The position numbers and the translations under genes were made by a program. The notes beneath the pieces are model-generated. The model did not search any database. It had not been told where the DNA came from and saw only the letters and a program-made list of their open reading frames with translations. From the NCBI GenBank assembly GCA_038233335.1, contig JBBSME010000026.1, positions 1-29,150 of the forward strand: a DNA stretch of 29,150 nucleotides. Reading direction: 5' to 3'. Shown piece by piece: positions 7,804-15,202 of this stretch (the first letter of the stretch is position 1; each line of letters starts with the position of its first letter). This DNA comes from Iamia sp038233335 (GTDB lineage: Bacteria; Actinomycetota; Acidimicrobiia; Acidimicrobiales; Iamiaceae).

Positions 7804-8672
7804 CGCGGGGTGCGGGGCGTCCGGCCGCGCGGGGAGCCGCCGCCGGTGCGGACCACCACGACCAAGGCGACGACGGCGACGAACAGGGCGAGGACCAGGC
7901 CCACCTCCACTCCGCCGGCGGACTGCACGGTGGAGGAGATGTCGGCCGACCAGCCGGTGACCCGGTCGATGAGGGGGTCGGAGTCGGGGCCCTCGGACAG
8001 GCGGATCTCGGTGATGCCGTACCAGACCAGGTAGAGGCCGGTGGCGACGAGGAGGCCTCCGCCGATGCGACTGGCGTAGGCCGAGGCCCGGCGGGCGTGG
8101 GCCGCCAGCGAGCCCCGGGCCAGCGCCACCGACACCGAGAGGGCCACCAGGACGAGGGTGAACCCGGCGGCGAAGGCGGCCAGCTGGATCAGGCCCGTCG
8201 TCCAGCTGGAGCCGAAGGTGGTGCTGACGTGCACGAGGAAGATCCCGAGCGTGCACGACACCGACACCACCGCATACGAGACCCCGTACAGGACCATGGT
8301 GGCCAGTCCTCGACCGCGGCCGCCGCGGTCCAGCCGGGGGAGGGGGAGCGTGATGGTCCGTCCAGCCAGCAGGGCCACGCCCACCCCGGCCAGGACCAGG
8401 CCGATGATCGGGGTCAACCAGGGGGTGACCTCCTCGACCTGGGCCGAGGCCGCGGTGGCCAGCAACCCTAGGGTGCCGAAGACCAGGATGAACCCGAACG
8501 AGACGCTGACCGCCACCACCGCGGCCCGGGCCACCGCGGCCCCGTCCGGGCGCTTGGCCTCGTCTCCGGAGATGAACCACCCCAGGTAGGCCGGCAGCAT
8601 CGGCAGGGCGCAGGGGTTGACGGTGGCGACCATCCCCGCGGTGAACGCCACCGCCAGCCGGGCGTCGACCAT
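7800..8672 (-). CDS. CcdA/DsbD-type thiol:disulfide transmembrane transporter
   Basis: CcdA-family proteins carry reducing equivalents from cytoplasmic thioredoxin across the membrane to extracytoplasmic thioredoxins used in cytochrome c maturation. The 290-aa product has the two family cysteines: C21 in VNPCALPML in the first helix and C140 in VSVSCTLGIF. About six core hydrophobic segments are present, plus a further C-terminal segment (about 262-280) after a soluble loop, ending in an Arg/Gly-rich tail. ATG 8672 overlaps the stop of the upstream TlpA-like gene (ATGA), implying coupling. The pairing with a membrane-anchored thioredoxin is the expected electron-acceptor context. The fused cytochrome c domain of the oxidase is a plausible final client, by inference. 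Confidence 0.88.
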   Translation of the reverse strand: MVDARLAVAFTAGMVATVNPCALPMLPAYLGWFISGDEAKRPDGAAVARAAVVAVSVSFGFILVFGTLGLLATAASAQVEEVTPWLTPIIGLVLAGVGVALLAGRTITLPLPRLDRGGRGRGLATMVLYGVSYAVVSVSCTLGIFLVHVSTTFGSSWTTGLIQLAAFAAGFTLVLVALSVSVALARGSLAAHARRASAYASRIGGGLLVATGLYLVWYGITEIRLSEGPDSDPLIDRVTGWSADISSTVQSAGGVEVGLVLALFVAVVALVVVVRTGGGSPRGRTPRTPR

Positions 8673-9412
8673 CAGCCGCACTCCTCGAGGCGACCGCCCA
8701 GGAGCGACTGGTTGATCTTCTCGCACAGCCGTTCGGAGGAGACCTGACGCTGGATCGAGTCGATGACGGTGCCGTCGGGCAGGACCAGCACGGTGGTGGG
8801 CCAGTTCGTGACCTCCAGGGCCCGGCTCAGCTCCCCGTCCACGTCGCGGACCAGGTCGTAGGTGACCCCGGTGCGCTCGGCCATGGCCCGGGCCGCCTCG
8901 GGCTCGTCTCGGATGTTCACCCCGATGAAGGTGACGTCCTCGCCCAGCGAGGTGTGCACCGCCTCCAGGTCCGGCATCTCGTCCACGCAGGGCTGGCACC
9001 ACGAGCCCCAGAAGTTCACGACCAGGGGCTGGCCCCGGTAGTCGGCCAGGCTGACCTCGGACCCGTCGAACCGGGTCAGGGCGACGTCGGGCACCTGCTC
9101 GGCCAGGGTCAGTCCGGCCTTAGAGGCGTCATCCCCGTCGTCCGCGGTCAGACGGCTGGTGACCAGCCCGGCGGCCAGAGCTGCGATCAGGGCGACCAGG
9201 GCACAGGCCACGAGGGTCTTGCCGTCGAGCATGCGTCGGGGACGCCGCCCCCCGCTCGCCCCACCGGCGTCGCCATCACCGGGGTCCGGACTCGGATCAT
9301 CGGACGCGGAGGTCCGATCGGCCGCGCCGCTGGCCGCAGTCGCCTCGTCTGGGTCGGGGTCGGAGGGCTCGCCGTCGTCGGAGCGTGCGCCCGGCGGGCG
9401 GCGAGGTGCCAT
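8672..9412 (-). CDS. Membrane-anchored TlpA/ResA-like thioredoxin-family protein
   Basis: Extracytoplasmic thiol-disulfide reductase of 246 aa, probably reducing apocytochrome c or another secreted substrate. Residues 1-60 are a disordered Asp/Pro/Ser-rich cytoplasmic segment. A single membrane anchor lies at about 66-86, and a thioredoxin domain at about 100-246 has the active site WCQPC (C139 and C142) and the cis-Pro loop NWPTTV. Two more cysteines near the C-terminus (LCEKI and EECG) could form a structural disulfide. ATG 9412 is 6 nt downstream of TAATGT, with no Shine-Dalgarno sequence in the gap. M61 is a possible internal start. It is followed directly by its likely redox partner of the CcdA family. 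Confidence 0.87.
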   Translation of the reverse strand: MAPRRPPGARSDDGEPSDPDPDEATAASGAADRTSASDDPSPDPGDGDAGGASGGRRPRRMLDGKTLVACALVALIAALAAGLVTSRLTADDGDDASKAGLTLAEQVPDVALTRFDGSEVSLADYRGQPLVVNFWGSWCQPCVDEMPDLEAVHTSLGEDVTFIGVNIRDEPEAARAMAERTGVTYDLVRDVDGELSRALEVTNWPTTVLVLPDGTVIDSIQRQVSSERLCEKINQSLLGGRLEECG

Positions 9413-9418
9413 GGGCCC

Positions 9419-9424
9419 ACATTA
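9419..9424 (-). promoter_or_regulatory. Candidate -10 element of the tlpA-ccdA operon (leaderless)
   Basis: On the minus strand TAATGT stands 6 nt before the ATG at 9412, the best -10 match among the leaderless candidates in this window. The gap GGGCCC has no ribosome-binding sequence. Confidence 0.55.
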
Positions 9425-9464
9425 CGGGCCACCCCCCGTCCCCGGCCATGCGGGGCGGGCAGGA

Positions 9465-10082
9465 TCAGCGGGACGGCAGGAGGAGCAGGGCCAGGTCCTC
9501 GGCCCGGCGGCGGGCGTGGGCGGCCAGCACGTCCGGGTCGAGGAGGGTGGCCTCGAGCATGAGGGCGAAGATGGCGCCGCCGACGGTGCGGGCGGCCACG
9601 TCGGGGGCCACCGAGATCTCGGGCACCAGCCGGCTCAGGGCGTCGTCGAGGGCCGCTTCCAGGGTGCGCCGCAGCTCCTCACCCACGTCCTGGGCGGTGG
9701 CGTCGCCGTGCAGGGCCTCGCTCAGCAGGAGGCGCCAGATGGGCGTCTCCGCCAGTGCGCCCTCCCACATGGCCAGGACCAGGGCGATGAGCCGCTCGTC
9801 GGGGGCGAGGCGCAGGTCGGGCACCGGCATGTGCTCGAGCAGGACGTCGTAGCGCCGCTCCTCGATGACCGCCCGCAGCAGCGCGTCCTTGGAGGGGAAG
9901 TAGTGGTACAGGGCGGCGACGTTGAGGTCGCAGGCGGCGGCGAGGGCGCGCATGCTGGTGCCCGACGCGCCCTTCTCGGCCATCAGGGCCAGGGTGATGT
10001 CGAGGATGCGCTCGCGCTGGCCGCTCCGGGCCGGGGTGGCGTCGGGGCCGACGACCTCCGCCGGAGGGACGGTGGTGGTCAC
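9465..10082 (-). CDS. TetR-family transcriptional regulator
   Basis: DNA-binding repressor of 205 aa. The N-terminal helix-turn-helix spans about residues 22-66 (RERILDITLALMAEKG, then AAACDLNVAALYHYFPSKDA), a clear TetR signature. The C-terminal ligand domain is helical and diverged; the inducer is unknown. GTG 10082 overlaps the P450 stop (GTGA), so the regulator is translated from the same mRNA as the P450. This supports local autoregulation. The probable operator is the pair of 13-bp repeats in the promoter at 11349-11382. Frames continuing upstream of the GTG are shadows of the P450 gene. Confidence 0.9.
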   Translation of the reverse strand: MTTTVPPAEVVGPDATPARSGQRERILDITLALMAEKGASGTSMRALAAACDLNVAALYHYFPSKDALLRAVIEERRYDVLLEHMPVPDLRLAPDERLIALVLAMWEGALAETPIWRLLLSEALHGDATAQDVGEELRRTLEAALDDALSRLVPEISVAPDVAARTVGGAIFALMLEATLLDPDVLAAHARRRAEDLALLLLPSR

Positions 10083-11329
10083 GCGACCGGGTCGGTGACG
10101 GGGGTGAAGATCGTCGGCAGGTGCTCGATGCCGAGCACGAGCGTGGACCGGTTGCGGTGCACCTTGTGGGGCTCCACGGCCCGGATGTCGCTCAGTCGGG
10201 CCAGCAGCTGCTGGAAGACGATCTTGACCTCGAGGCGGGCCAGGTTGGCGCCCAGGCAGAAGTGGGTGCCGGCGCCGAAGGCCAGGTGGTTGTTGGGGGA
10301 GCGGTCGACGACGAAGTCGTCGGGACGCTCGAAGGCCCGGTCGTCGCGGTTGGCCGACTGGTAGAGCATGAGGATCCGGTCGCCGACCTTGATCTGGCGG
10401 CCGTGCATCTCGTGGGCCACCGTGGCGGTCCGCATGAAGGTCATCACCGGCGTGGTCCAGCGGATGATCTCGTCCACCGCCAGGTCGATCAGCTCGGGGT
10501 CGTCGAGCAGGCGCTGGCGCTGGTCGGGAAAGCGGCTGAGGGCGATGAGCCCGCCGGAGATGGCGTTGCGGGTCGTCTCGTTGCCGGCCACCAGCAGCAG
10601 CGTGAGGAACATCAGCAGCTCGTCGTCCTGGAGGGCGCCGTCGCCGTACATCTCCCGATCGCCGGACTTGAGCTCCTTCTCCAGGCCGCCCTCGTCGAAG
10701 GCGTGGGTGAGGATGCCGATGATGTCGTCGGTGGCCGCCTTGCGCCGCTCGGGGATGAGCTCCATGCACATCTCCGCGAACTCGCCGAACGCCACCGCCG
10801 CGTTGTGGAGCTCGGGGGCGTCGCCCTCGTGGCCGTCGCCGGCCATCATGGCGTCGGACCAGCGGTACATGCGGTCCCGCGTCTCAGGGTCGAGGCCCAT
10901 CATCTCGGCGATGATGATCAGCGGGACGTGGGCCGCGAACTCCTCGACGAAGTCGATCTCGCCCCGGTCCTGGACCTCGTCGATGATCTGGTCGGCCAGC
11001 TCGCGGATGTGGGGGGCCAGCTCGCGCACGCGGCGGGGCGTGAAGCCCCGGTTGATGAGGCGGCGCTGGCGGGTGTGCTCGGGGTCGTCGAGCGCGATGA
11101 GCGACATGTCGGCCGCGACCTTGGGCCGCACGCCCTGGGCCGCCGACCACAGGTCCGACCGGCGCGACACCTCGAACACATCCGCGTGGCGGCTGACCAC
11201 CCACAGATCGTTGCGCTCGTCGCGGTACAGAGGGGCCTCGTCGCGCAGCCAGCGGTAGGTGGACCAGGGGTCGTGGTACAGCTCGGGGGAGAGGATGTCG
11301 ACGTCGCGGGTCGGGGCGGTGGCGGCCAT
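10079..11329 (-). CDS. Cytochrome P450 (bacterial class I type)
   Basis: Soluble heme monooxygenase of 416 aa; substrate unknown. The I-helix oxygen-activation motif is LLVAGNETTRNAI, the K-helix ExxR is DEIIRWTTPV, and the heme-binding loop is FGAGTHFCLGANLAR with the proximal thiolate C358. ATG 11329 begins MAATAPTRDVD and lies 7 nt below a -10-like CAGGCT. The frame is open for 41 further codons upstream, but that stretch covers the promoter and repeats. The sequence resembles CYPs acting on sterol, terpene or fatty-acid-like substrates in actinobacteria, but I cannot assign a subfamily. No ferredoxin or reductase gene is nearby, so redox partners must be encoded elsewhere. Confidence 0.93.
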   Translation of the reverse strand: MAATAPTRDVDILSPELYHDPWSTYRWLRDEAPLYRDERNDLWVVSRHADVFEVSRRSDLWSAAQGVRPKVAADMSLIALDDPEHTRQRRLINRGFTPRRVRELAPHIRELADQIIDEVQDRGEIDFVEEFAAHVPLIIIAEMMGLDPETRDRMYRWSDAMMAGDGHEGDAPELHNAAVAFGEFAEMCMELIPERRKAATDDIIGILTHAFDEGGLEKELKSGDREMYGDGALQDDELLMFLTLLLVAGNETTRNAISGGLIALSRFPDQRQRLLDDPELIDLAVDEIIRWTTPVMTFMRTATVAHEMHGRQIKVGDRILMLYQSANRDDRAFERPDDFVVDRSPNNHLAFGAGTHFCLGANLARLEVKIVFQQLLARLSDIRAVEPHKVHRNRSTLVLGIEHLPTIFTPVTDPVA

Positions 11330-11336
11330 GGGGTAC

Positions 11337-11365
11337 AGCCTGGCCCTGAACGAACGTTTGGTCAA
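11337..11365 (-). promoter_or_regulatory. Promoter of the P450-tetR operon
   Basis: On the minus strand a -35 TTGACC (11365-11360), a 17-bp spacer and a -10 CAGGCT (11342-11337) are followed after 7 nt by the P450 ATG at 11329. The spacing is canonical for a housekeeping sigma factor, and the mRNA would be leaderless. Confidence 0.65.
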
Positions 11366-11382
11366 CCCCAACGAACGTTTGG
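11349..11382. promoter_or_regulatory. Twin operator-like repeats, probable TetR binding sites
   Basis: AACGAACGTTTGG occurs at 11349-11361 and again, identically, at 11370-11382, 21 bp apart start to start, or two helical turns. Each unit is an imperfect palindrome around AACGTT. One copy fills the spacer between -10 and -35 and touches the -35; the other lies just upstream of the -35. Bound protein would block RNA polymerase. The TetR gene at the end of this operon is the obvious candidate ligand, by inference. The rest of the 270-bp gap up to 11599 shows nothing I can assign. Confidence 0.65.
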
Positions 11383-11599
11383 GCGAAATGACCCCGGGCG
11401 CGACGGGGGCGCGCCTGTTCCCGGGCGCGGCGGCGGCGCAGAGTCCCGACATCCGACCTGGCCTCGGCCGGTCGGACCTCCCTGGCGGGAACCCCGACGT
11501 CCACCCGCGATCATGCGCGGTGGATGTCGTCGCACCGGTGGGGATGGGTTCCTGGGGACCTCGGACCGAGCTCGCCGGCCCGACCCGGAGGAGCGGGGG

Positions 11600-12610
11600 C
11601 TAGGAGCGCCCGGTCACCCGGCTGGTCCAGGCCCGGCCGTCCCACCACCGCTGCTGGCCCGCCGACCAGGGGTCGGGGTACCACCCGGCGGGCTGGGTCG
11701 TGCTCACGGGGACCGGTCGCTCCCGGGCGGACCGGGAGGTGATGATCACCGCGGCGATCACGGCGGCCACCGCGGCCAGGACCCAGATCAGCGCGCCGAG
11801 TCCGGCGCCGCCGACGGTGCCCGGCCCGGAGGACGAGCTCGTGCTCTCGAAGCTCTCGTCGAGGATGCCGGCCCGGGCCCAGCGGGGTGTGTAGCCGGTG
11901 TGGGGCACGACCCGGTGGGGCTCGGCCGCGAAGGCCTCGGTGTCGACGTCGGCCAGCAGAGGAGCCAGTGCGGTCGGGACCGGGTCGGTGGCATCGTCGG
12001 TGACCCACCACACCGCGTCCTGGGCCACCTCGGGGTCGGGCTGCTGGACCGCCACCGCCCGCAGCACCGCCGGGAGGGGCTCGTCGGCCTGGCCCAGGTA
12101 GCTCAGGGGGGTCGGCTCCAAGGGGGCGGTGTCGTCGGCCTCGGAGCAGTACACGACCAGCTCGTGGGTGCTGGCGCCGGGCGGGGCCTCCAGCACCGGG
12201 GTCCCCCCGGCCTGGGCGACCAGGGCGAGGGTCGGATCGTCGACCGGGCCCCCCACCGCCATGGTCTGATCGGCGTCGTCGTCGGTGGCCAGCAGCGTCC
12301 CGAAGGGCACGGCGACCGGGGCCGGTGCGCCCGTGTCGTTGGTGATGTCCACCACGACCTGGAGGCCCCCGGTCTCGGTGTCGCCGAAGTCGGAGGTCGC
12401 GGTGGCGGTGAGGCCGGCCACCTGGCCGTCGAGCGCGGCCCCGAGCGTGGGATCGGCGGTGGCGTCCTGGGCGCCGGCCGCGGCCGGGGCGAGGAGGAGC
12501 GCCAGCCCGATGGCGGCCACCAGGGCGAGGAGCCGGGGCCCGGCGCCCGAGGAGCCCGGGCGGGCGCGGCCGCGGGCCGGGGAGACGGAGGAGAGGAACG
12601 AGCGGCCCAT
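11600..12610 (-). CDS. Secreted single-pass membrane protein with C-terminal DUF2510 domain
   Basis: Unknown function, 336 aa. An Arg-rich N-terminus and hydrophobic segment (about 26-45) end in APAAAGAQD, a likely signal-peptidase site near residue 47. The exported region (48-265) is acidic and threonine-rich, with one Cys (C155) and a Ser-rich linker. A membrane segment at about 270-291 is followed by a basic stretch and a short cytoplasmic DUF2510 motif, GWYPDP plus RWWDGRAWT (about 309-329). DUF2510 modules are common in actinobacterial membrane proteins. ATG 12610 has a strong GGAGG just upstream, and TACCGT at 12648-12643 could be its -10. It is divergent from the UbiB-like gene. Confidence 0.78.
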   Translation of the reverse strand: MGRSFLSSVSPARGRARPGSSGAGPRLLALVAAIGLALLLAPAAAGAQDATADPTLGAALDGQVAGLTATATSDFGDTETGGLQVVVDITNDTGAPAPVAVPFGTLLATDDDADQTMAVGGPVDDPTLALVAQAGGTPVLEAPPGASTHELVVYCSEADDTAPLEPTPLSYLGQADEPLPAVLRAVAVQQPDPEVAQDAVWWVTDDATDPVPTALAPLLADVDTEAFAAEPHRVVPHTGYTPRWARAGILDESFESTSSSSGPGTVGGAGLGALIWVLAAVAAVIAAVIITSRSARERPVPVSTTQPAGWYPDPWSAGQQRWWDGRAWTSRVTGRS

Positions 12611-12642
12611 CGGGACCTCCTGGAGGGGGGAGGGCACCGCAG

Positions 12643-12648
12643 ACGGTA
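12643..12648 (-). promoter_or_regulatory. Candidate -10 element for the DUF2510 gene
   Basis: TACCGT on the minus strand lies about 32 nt upstream of the ATG at 12610. The resulting leader contains GGAGG in CCAGGAGGTCCCG, so this gene appears conventionally leadered. No clear -35 is visible. Confidence 0.35.
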
Positions 12649-12770
12649 CCTGAGCCCGGCTCGCGGTGGGACGGTGCCCAGGGGGGACCCCACCCCCACC
12701 CGGGGCACCTCCACTCCGGCCGCCCCGCCCGGGAGCGGCGCGGGCCACCTCCGGGCCGGGGACCGTCTCC

Positions 12771-12776
12771 TAGGGT
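12771..12776 (+). promoter_or_regulatory. Candidate -10 element for the UbiB-like gene
   Basis: TAGGGT at 12771-12776 would start transcription near 12783. That leaves a leader of about 31 nt with GGAG at 12799-12802 before GTG 12814. Together with the opposing -10 it makes 12611-12813 a divergent promoter region. Confidence 0.35.
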
Positions 12777-12813
12777 GCGACGGTCCTGCCCCCGCACTGG
12801 AGACCCTCCCGCC

Positions 12814-14286
12814 GTGGCCCGTCCGTCCCGCTCCGCTGTTGTTGCTCTGGTGGGCGCGGGCGCCGTGGCGGGCGTGGCCGTCTGGCGTCGAGCCGGCCGC
12901 CGCGACGACGAGTCCCCGCTGGGGTCCCGCTCGGCCCTGGCCCGCAACGCCCAGGTGGGAGCGGTCGGGGCTCGATCCTCGGCCCGGTACGCGGCCCATC
13001 GGGCCCGACGCACCTTCGCCGACGCCGAACGCCGCCAGGCCCTCGACACCGAGTTCCAGCTGCGCACCGCCGAGGATGTGGCCGCCACCCTCGGGAACAT
13101 GAAGGGGGCGCTGATGAAGCTGGGGCAGATGGCCTCCTACCTCGACCAGGGCCTCCCCGAGCCGGTGCGCGACGCGCTCTCCCAGCTGCGGGCCGATGCG
13201 CCGCCCATGGCACCGGAGCTGGCGGCCCGGGTGGTCGAGGCCGAGCTGGGCGCGCCGCCCGAGGTGGTGTTCGCCCAGTGGGATCCGGTGCCGATCGCGG
13301 CGGCGTCCATCGGTCAGGTCCACCGGGCCCTGACCCACGACGACCGCGCCGTGGCCGTCAAGGTCCAGTACCCGGGGGTGGCCAGAGCGATCGAGGCCGA
13401 CCTGGCCAGTGCCTCGGTCCTGTTCAGCGGGATGGGCACCGCCTTCCGCGGCCTGGAGTCCGGGCCCCTGGTGGCCGAGCTGCGGGAACGGCTGGTGGAG
13501 GAGCTCGACTACGAACTGGAGGCCCGCAACCAGACCCTCTTCGCCGACTACTACCGCGGCCATCCCTTCATCCACGTGCCCGACGTCGTCCCCGAGCTGT
13601 CGTCGGCCCGCGTGCTCACCAGCGAGCTGGCCGCGGGCGAGCCCTTCGAGGTGGTGGTGGCCGCGGAGCAGGCCACCCGGGACCGCGCCGCCGAGATCAT
13701 CTACCGGTTCGTGTTCCGCAGCCTGTACCGGCTCCAGGTCTTCAACGGCGACCCGCACCCCGGCAACTACCTGTTCGGGGCGGACGGCCGCGTGACCTTC
13801 CTCGACTTCGGCCTGGTGAAGCGGTTCACCGACGCCGAGCTGGCTGACTTCTCCGAGATGGTCCAGGCCATGGCCGTCGATCGCGATGCCGCCCAGTTCC
13901 GGCGGATCATCGAGCGGGTGGGCCTCCTGCCGGCCGGCCTCCCGGCCAGCGACGAGGAGCTGATGGAGTACTTCGGCCACTTCTACGAGCTGGTCGACGC
14001 GGCCGGGCCCTCCCGGGTCACCAGCGAGTACGCCAGCGAGTCGGTGCGGCGCATCTTCGACCCGACCGGTCCCTACGCCGAGATCCAGAAGGCGGCCAAC
14101 CTGCCTCCGGCCTTCGTCATCATCCAGCGGATCAACCTCGGTCTCTACGCGGTGATGGGCGAGCTGGAGGCCACCGCCGACTGGCGGGGGATCTGCGAGG
14201 AGCTGTGGCCCTTCGTCGACGCCGCGCCCCGGACCGAGCTGGGACGGCAGGAGGCCGACTGGCTGGCCACCCGCCCTGACCTCTGA
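12814..14286 (+). CDS. ABC1/UbiB-family atypical kinase-like protein
   Basis: Members of this protein-kinase-like family (AarF, UbiB, COQ8) support isoprenoid quinone synthesis or lipid homeostasis, probably through ATPase activity. The 490-aa product has an N-terminal hydrophobic stretch (about 7-24) and the family KxGQ motif MKLGQMASYLDQGLPEP (K102 to Q105). It also has the Ala-rich loop AAASIGQVHRA, the ATP-binding lysine in VAVKVQYPG, DPHPGN (D313) and the metal-binding LDFG (D331). GTG 12814 follows GGAG and starts just before the hydrophobic segment; ATG 12775 would add 13 residues. It ends 24 bp from the convergent YceI-like gene. The substrate cannot be read from the sequence. Confidence 0.9.
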   Translation: MARPSRSAVVALVGAGAVAGVAVWRRAGRRDDESPLGSRSALARNAQVGAVGARSSARYAAHRARRTFADAERRQALDTEFQLRTAEDVAATLGNMKGALMKLGQMASYLDQGLPEPVRDALSQLRADAPPMAPELAARVVEAELGAPPEVVFAQWDPVPIAAASIGQVHRALTHDDRAVAVKVQYPGVARAIEADLASASVLFSGMGTAFRGLESGPLVAELRERLVEELDYELEARNQTLFADYYRGHPFIHVPDVVPELSSARVLTSELAAGEPFEVVVAAEQATRDRAAEIIYRFVFRSLYRLQVFNGDPHPGNYLFGADGRVTFLDFGLVKRFTDAELADFSEMVQAMAVDRDAAQFRRIIERVGLLPAGLPASDEELMEYFGHFYELVDAAGPSRVTSEYASESVRRIFDPTGPYAEIQKAANLPPAFVIIQRINLGLYAVMGELEATADWRGICEELWPFVDAAPRTELGRQEADWLATRPDL

Positions 14287-14310
14287 GCCCGGCTTGTCGG
14301 TGCTCTGCGC

Positions 14311-15024
14311 CTAGCCCTTCTCGAAGACCAGCAGGAACTCGAAGGAGCCCTCGTCGGACACGTCGGCCACGAACGGAGGGGTCGGGACGTCCATGCCGTA
14401 GTCGGCGAGTGCCACCGGCACGGGTTCGGTCGAGGCGACCCGGATCGCGTCGCCGTCCACCTGGGCGTCGACCATGAATGTGACCTCGTTGGTCACGCCA
14501 TGGAGGGTCAGGTCGCCGGTGGCCTGCACCGTGGCCTCGAAGCCGTCGGCCGGATCTGCTCCGAGGTCGATGGGCTGGGTCAGGGCGAAGGACGCCTCGG
14601 GGAAGTCGCCGGTCTCGAGGCCCCGGTCCTCCATGGACCCGGCCCGGTTCCCGACGTTGCCGGTGGGTGGGTCGTCGGTGAACTCCAGGGCGGTGAGGTC
14701 CACGGTGAAGGTCCCCTCGGTGACCTCGGTGCCGGCCACGGTGATCGAGCCCTCGACCTCGGGGCTGCGCCCCACGGCGGTGTGGCTGATGGCGCCGACG
14801 AACTGCTCGTCGATCCGGAACCCGGCGGTGGTGTCGCCGCCGGTGCGGACCATCCAGGTGCCGTCGAAGCTGTCGGGCGCCTCTCCGGCCGACGTCTCGG
14901 CCGACTCCCCGCCGGCGTCGACGCTCAGCTCCTCGGGCGCGTCGTCGCGGACGACGAACCAGTAGACCGCCGCGCCCAGCAGGACGACGACGACGGCGGA
15001 GACCCCGATCAGCTTCTTGAGCAT
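14311..15024 (-). CDS. YceI-family protein, membrane-anchored
   Basis: YceI proteins form a lipocalin-like beta barrel that binds an isoprenoid or amide lipid; physiological roles are poorly defined. The 237-aa product has a single N-terminal membrane anchor (about 5-20) after MLKK. An acidic Glu/Ser linker follows, then the domain starting at DGTWMVRTG, with GRSPEVEGSITVAG, FTVDLTAL and the typical DLTLHGVTNEVTFMV strand-loop. I prefer ATG 15024 because CACAAT lies 7 nt upstream and Lys-Lys begins the anchor; ATG 15033 would add three residues. The family's quinone-like ligands make the neighbouring UbiB-like protein interesting, but a link is speculative. Confidence 0.88.
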   Translation of the reverse strand: MLKKLIGVSAVVVVLLGAAVYWFVVRDDAPEELSVDAGGESAETSAGEAPDSFDGTWMVRTGGDTTAGFRIDEQFVGAISHTAVGRSPEVEGSITVAGTEVTEGTFTVDLTALEFTDDPPTGNVGNRAGSMEDRGLETGDFPEASFALTQPIDLGADPADGFEATVQATGDLTLHGVTNEVTFMVDAQVDGDAIRVASTEPVPVALADYGMDVPTPPFVADVSDEGSFEFLLVFEKG

Positions 15025-15108
15025 GGGGGGCATTGTGGCCGATCGGCTTCACCCCAACGGGTCGCCCGCCACGCGGGGTCGTCCGGTCAACCCGACGAAC
15101 CGGTCCCG

Positions 15109-15144
15109 ACTGGTCGCCAGGGCGACCAGTCGCCAGGGCGACCA
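15109..15144. terminator. Perfect hairpin with tandem 15-bp repeat, candidate terminator
   Basis: A 22-bp palindrome, ACTGGTCGCC-AG-GGCGACCAGT (15109-15130), overlaps a 15-bp direct repeat TCGCCAGGGCGACCA (15114-15128 and 15130-15144). Alternative hairpins can therefore form. It lies about 60-95 bp past the stop of the M14-like gene (minus strand) and before yceI, a terminator position. No T-tract follows on the minus strand. Confidence 0.45.
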
Positions 15145-15202
15145 TCTTCGGGACCAGTTCGGGGGACCTTGGTCGGCCGGGGCGGGATCCGGCCGGGGAG
15201 CG

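Noticed and set aside
10121..13102. A 993-codon open frame on the plus strand opposite the P450 and DUF2510 genes.
   Set aside because: It crosses a promoter and several genes, matches no family, and its composition is a codon-phase artefact of very high GC.
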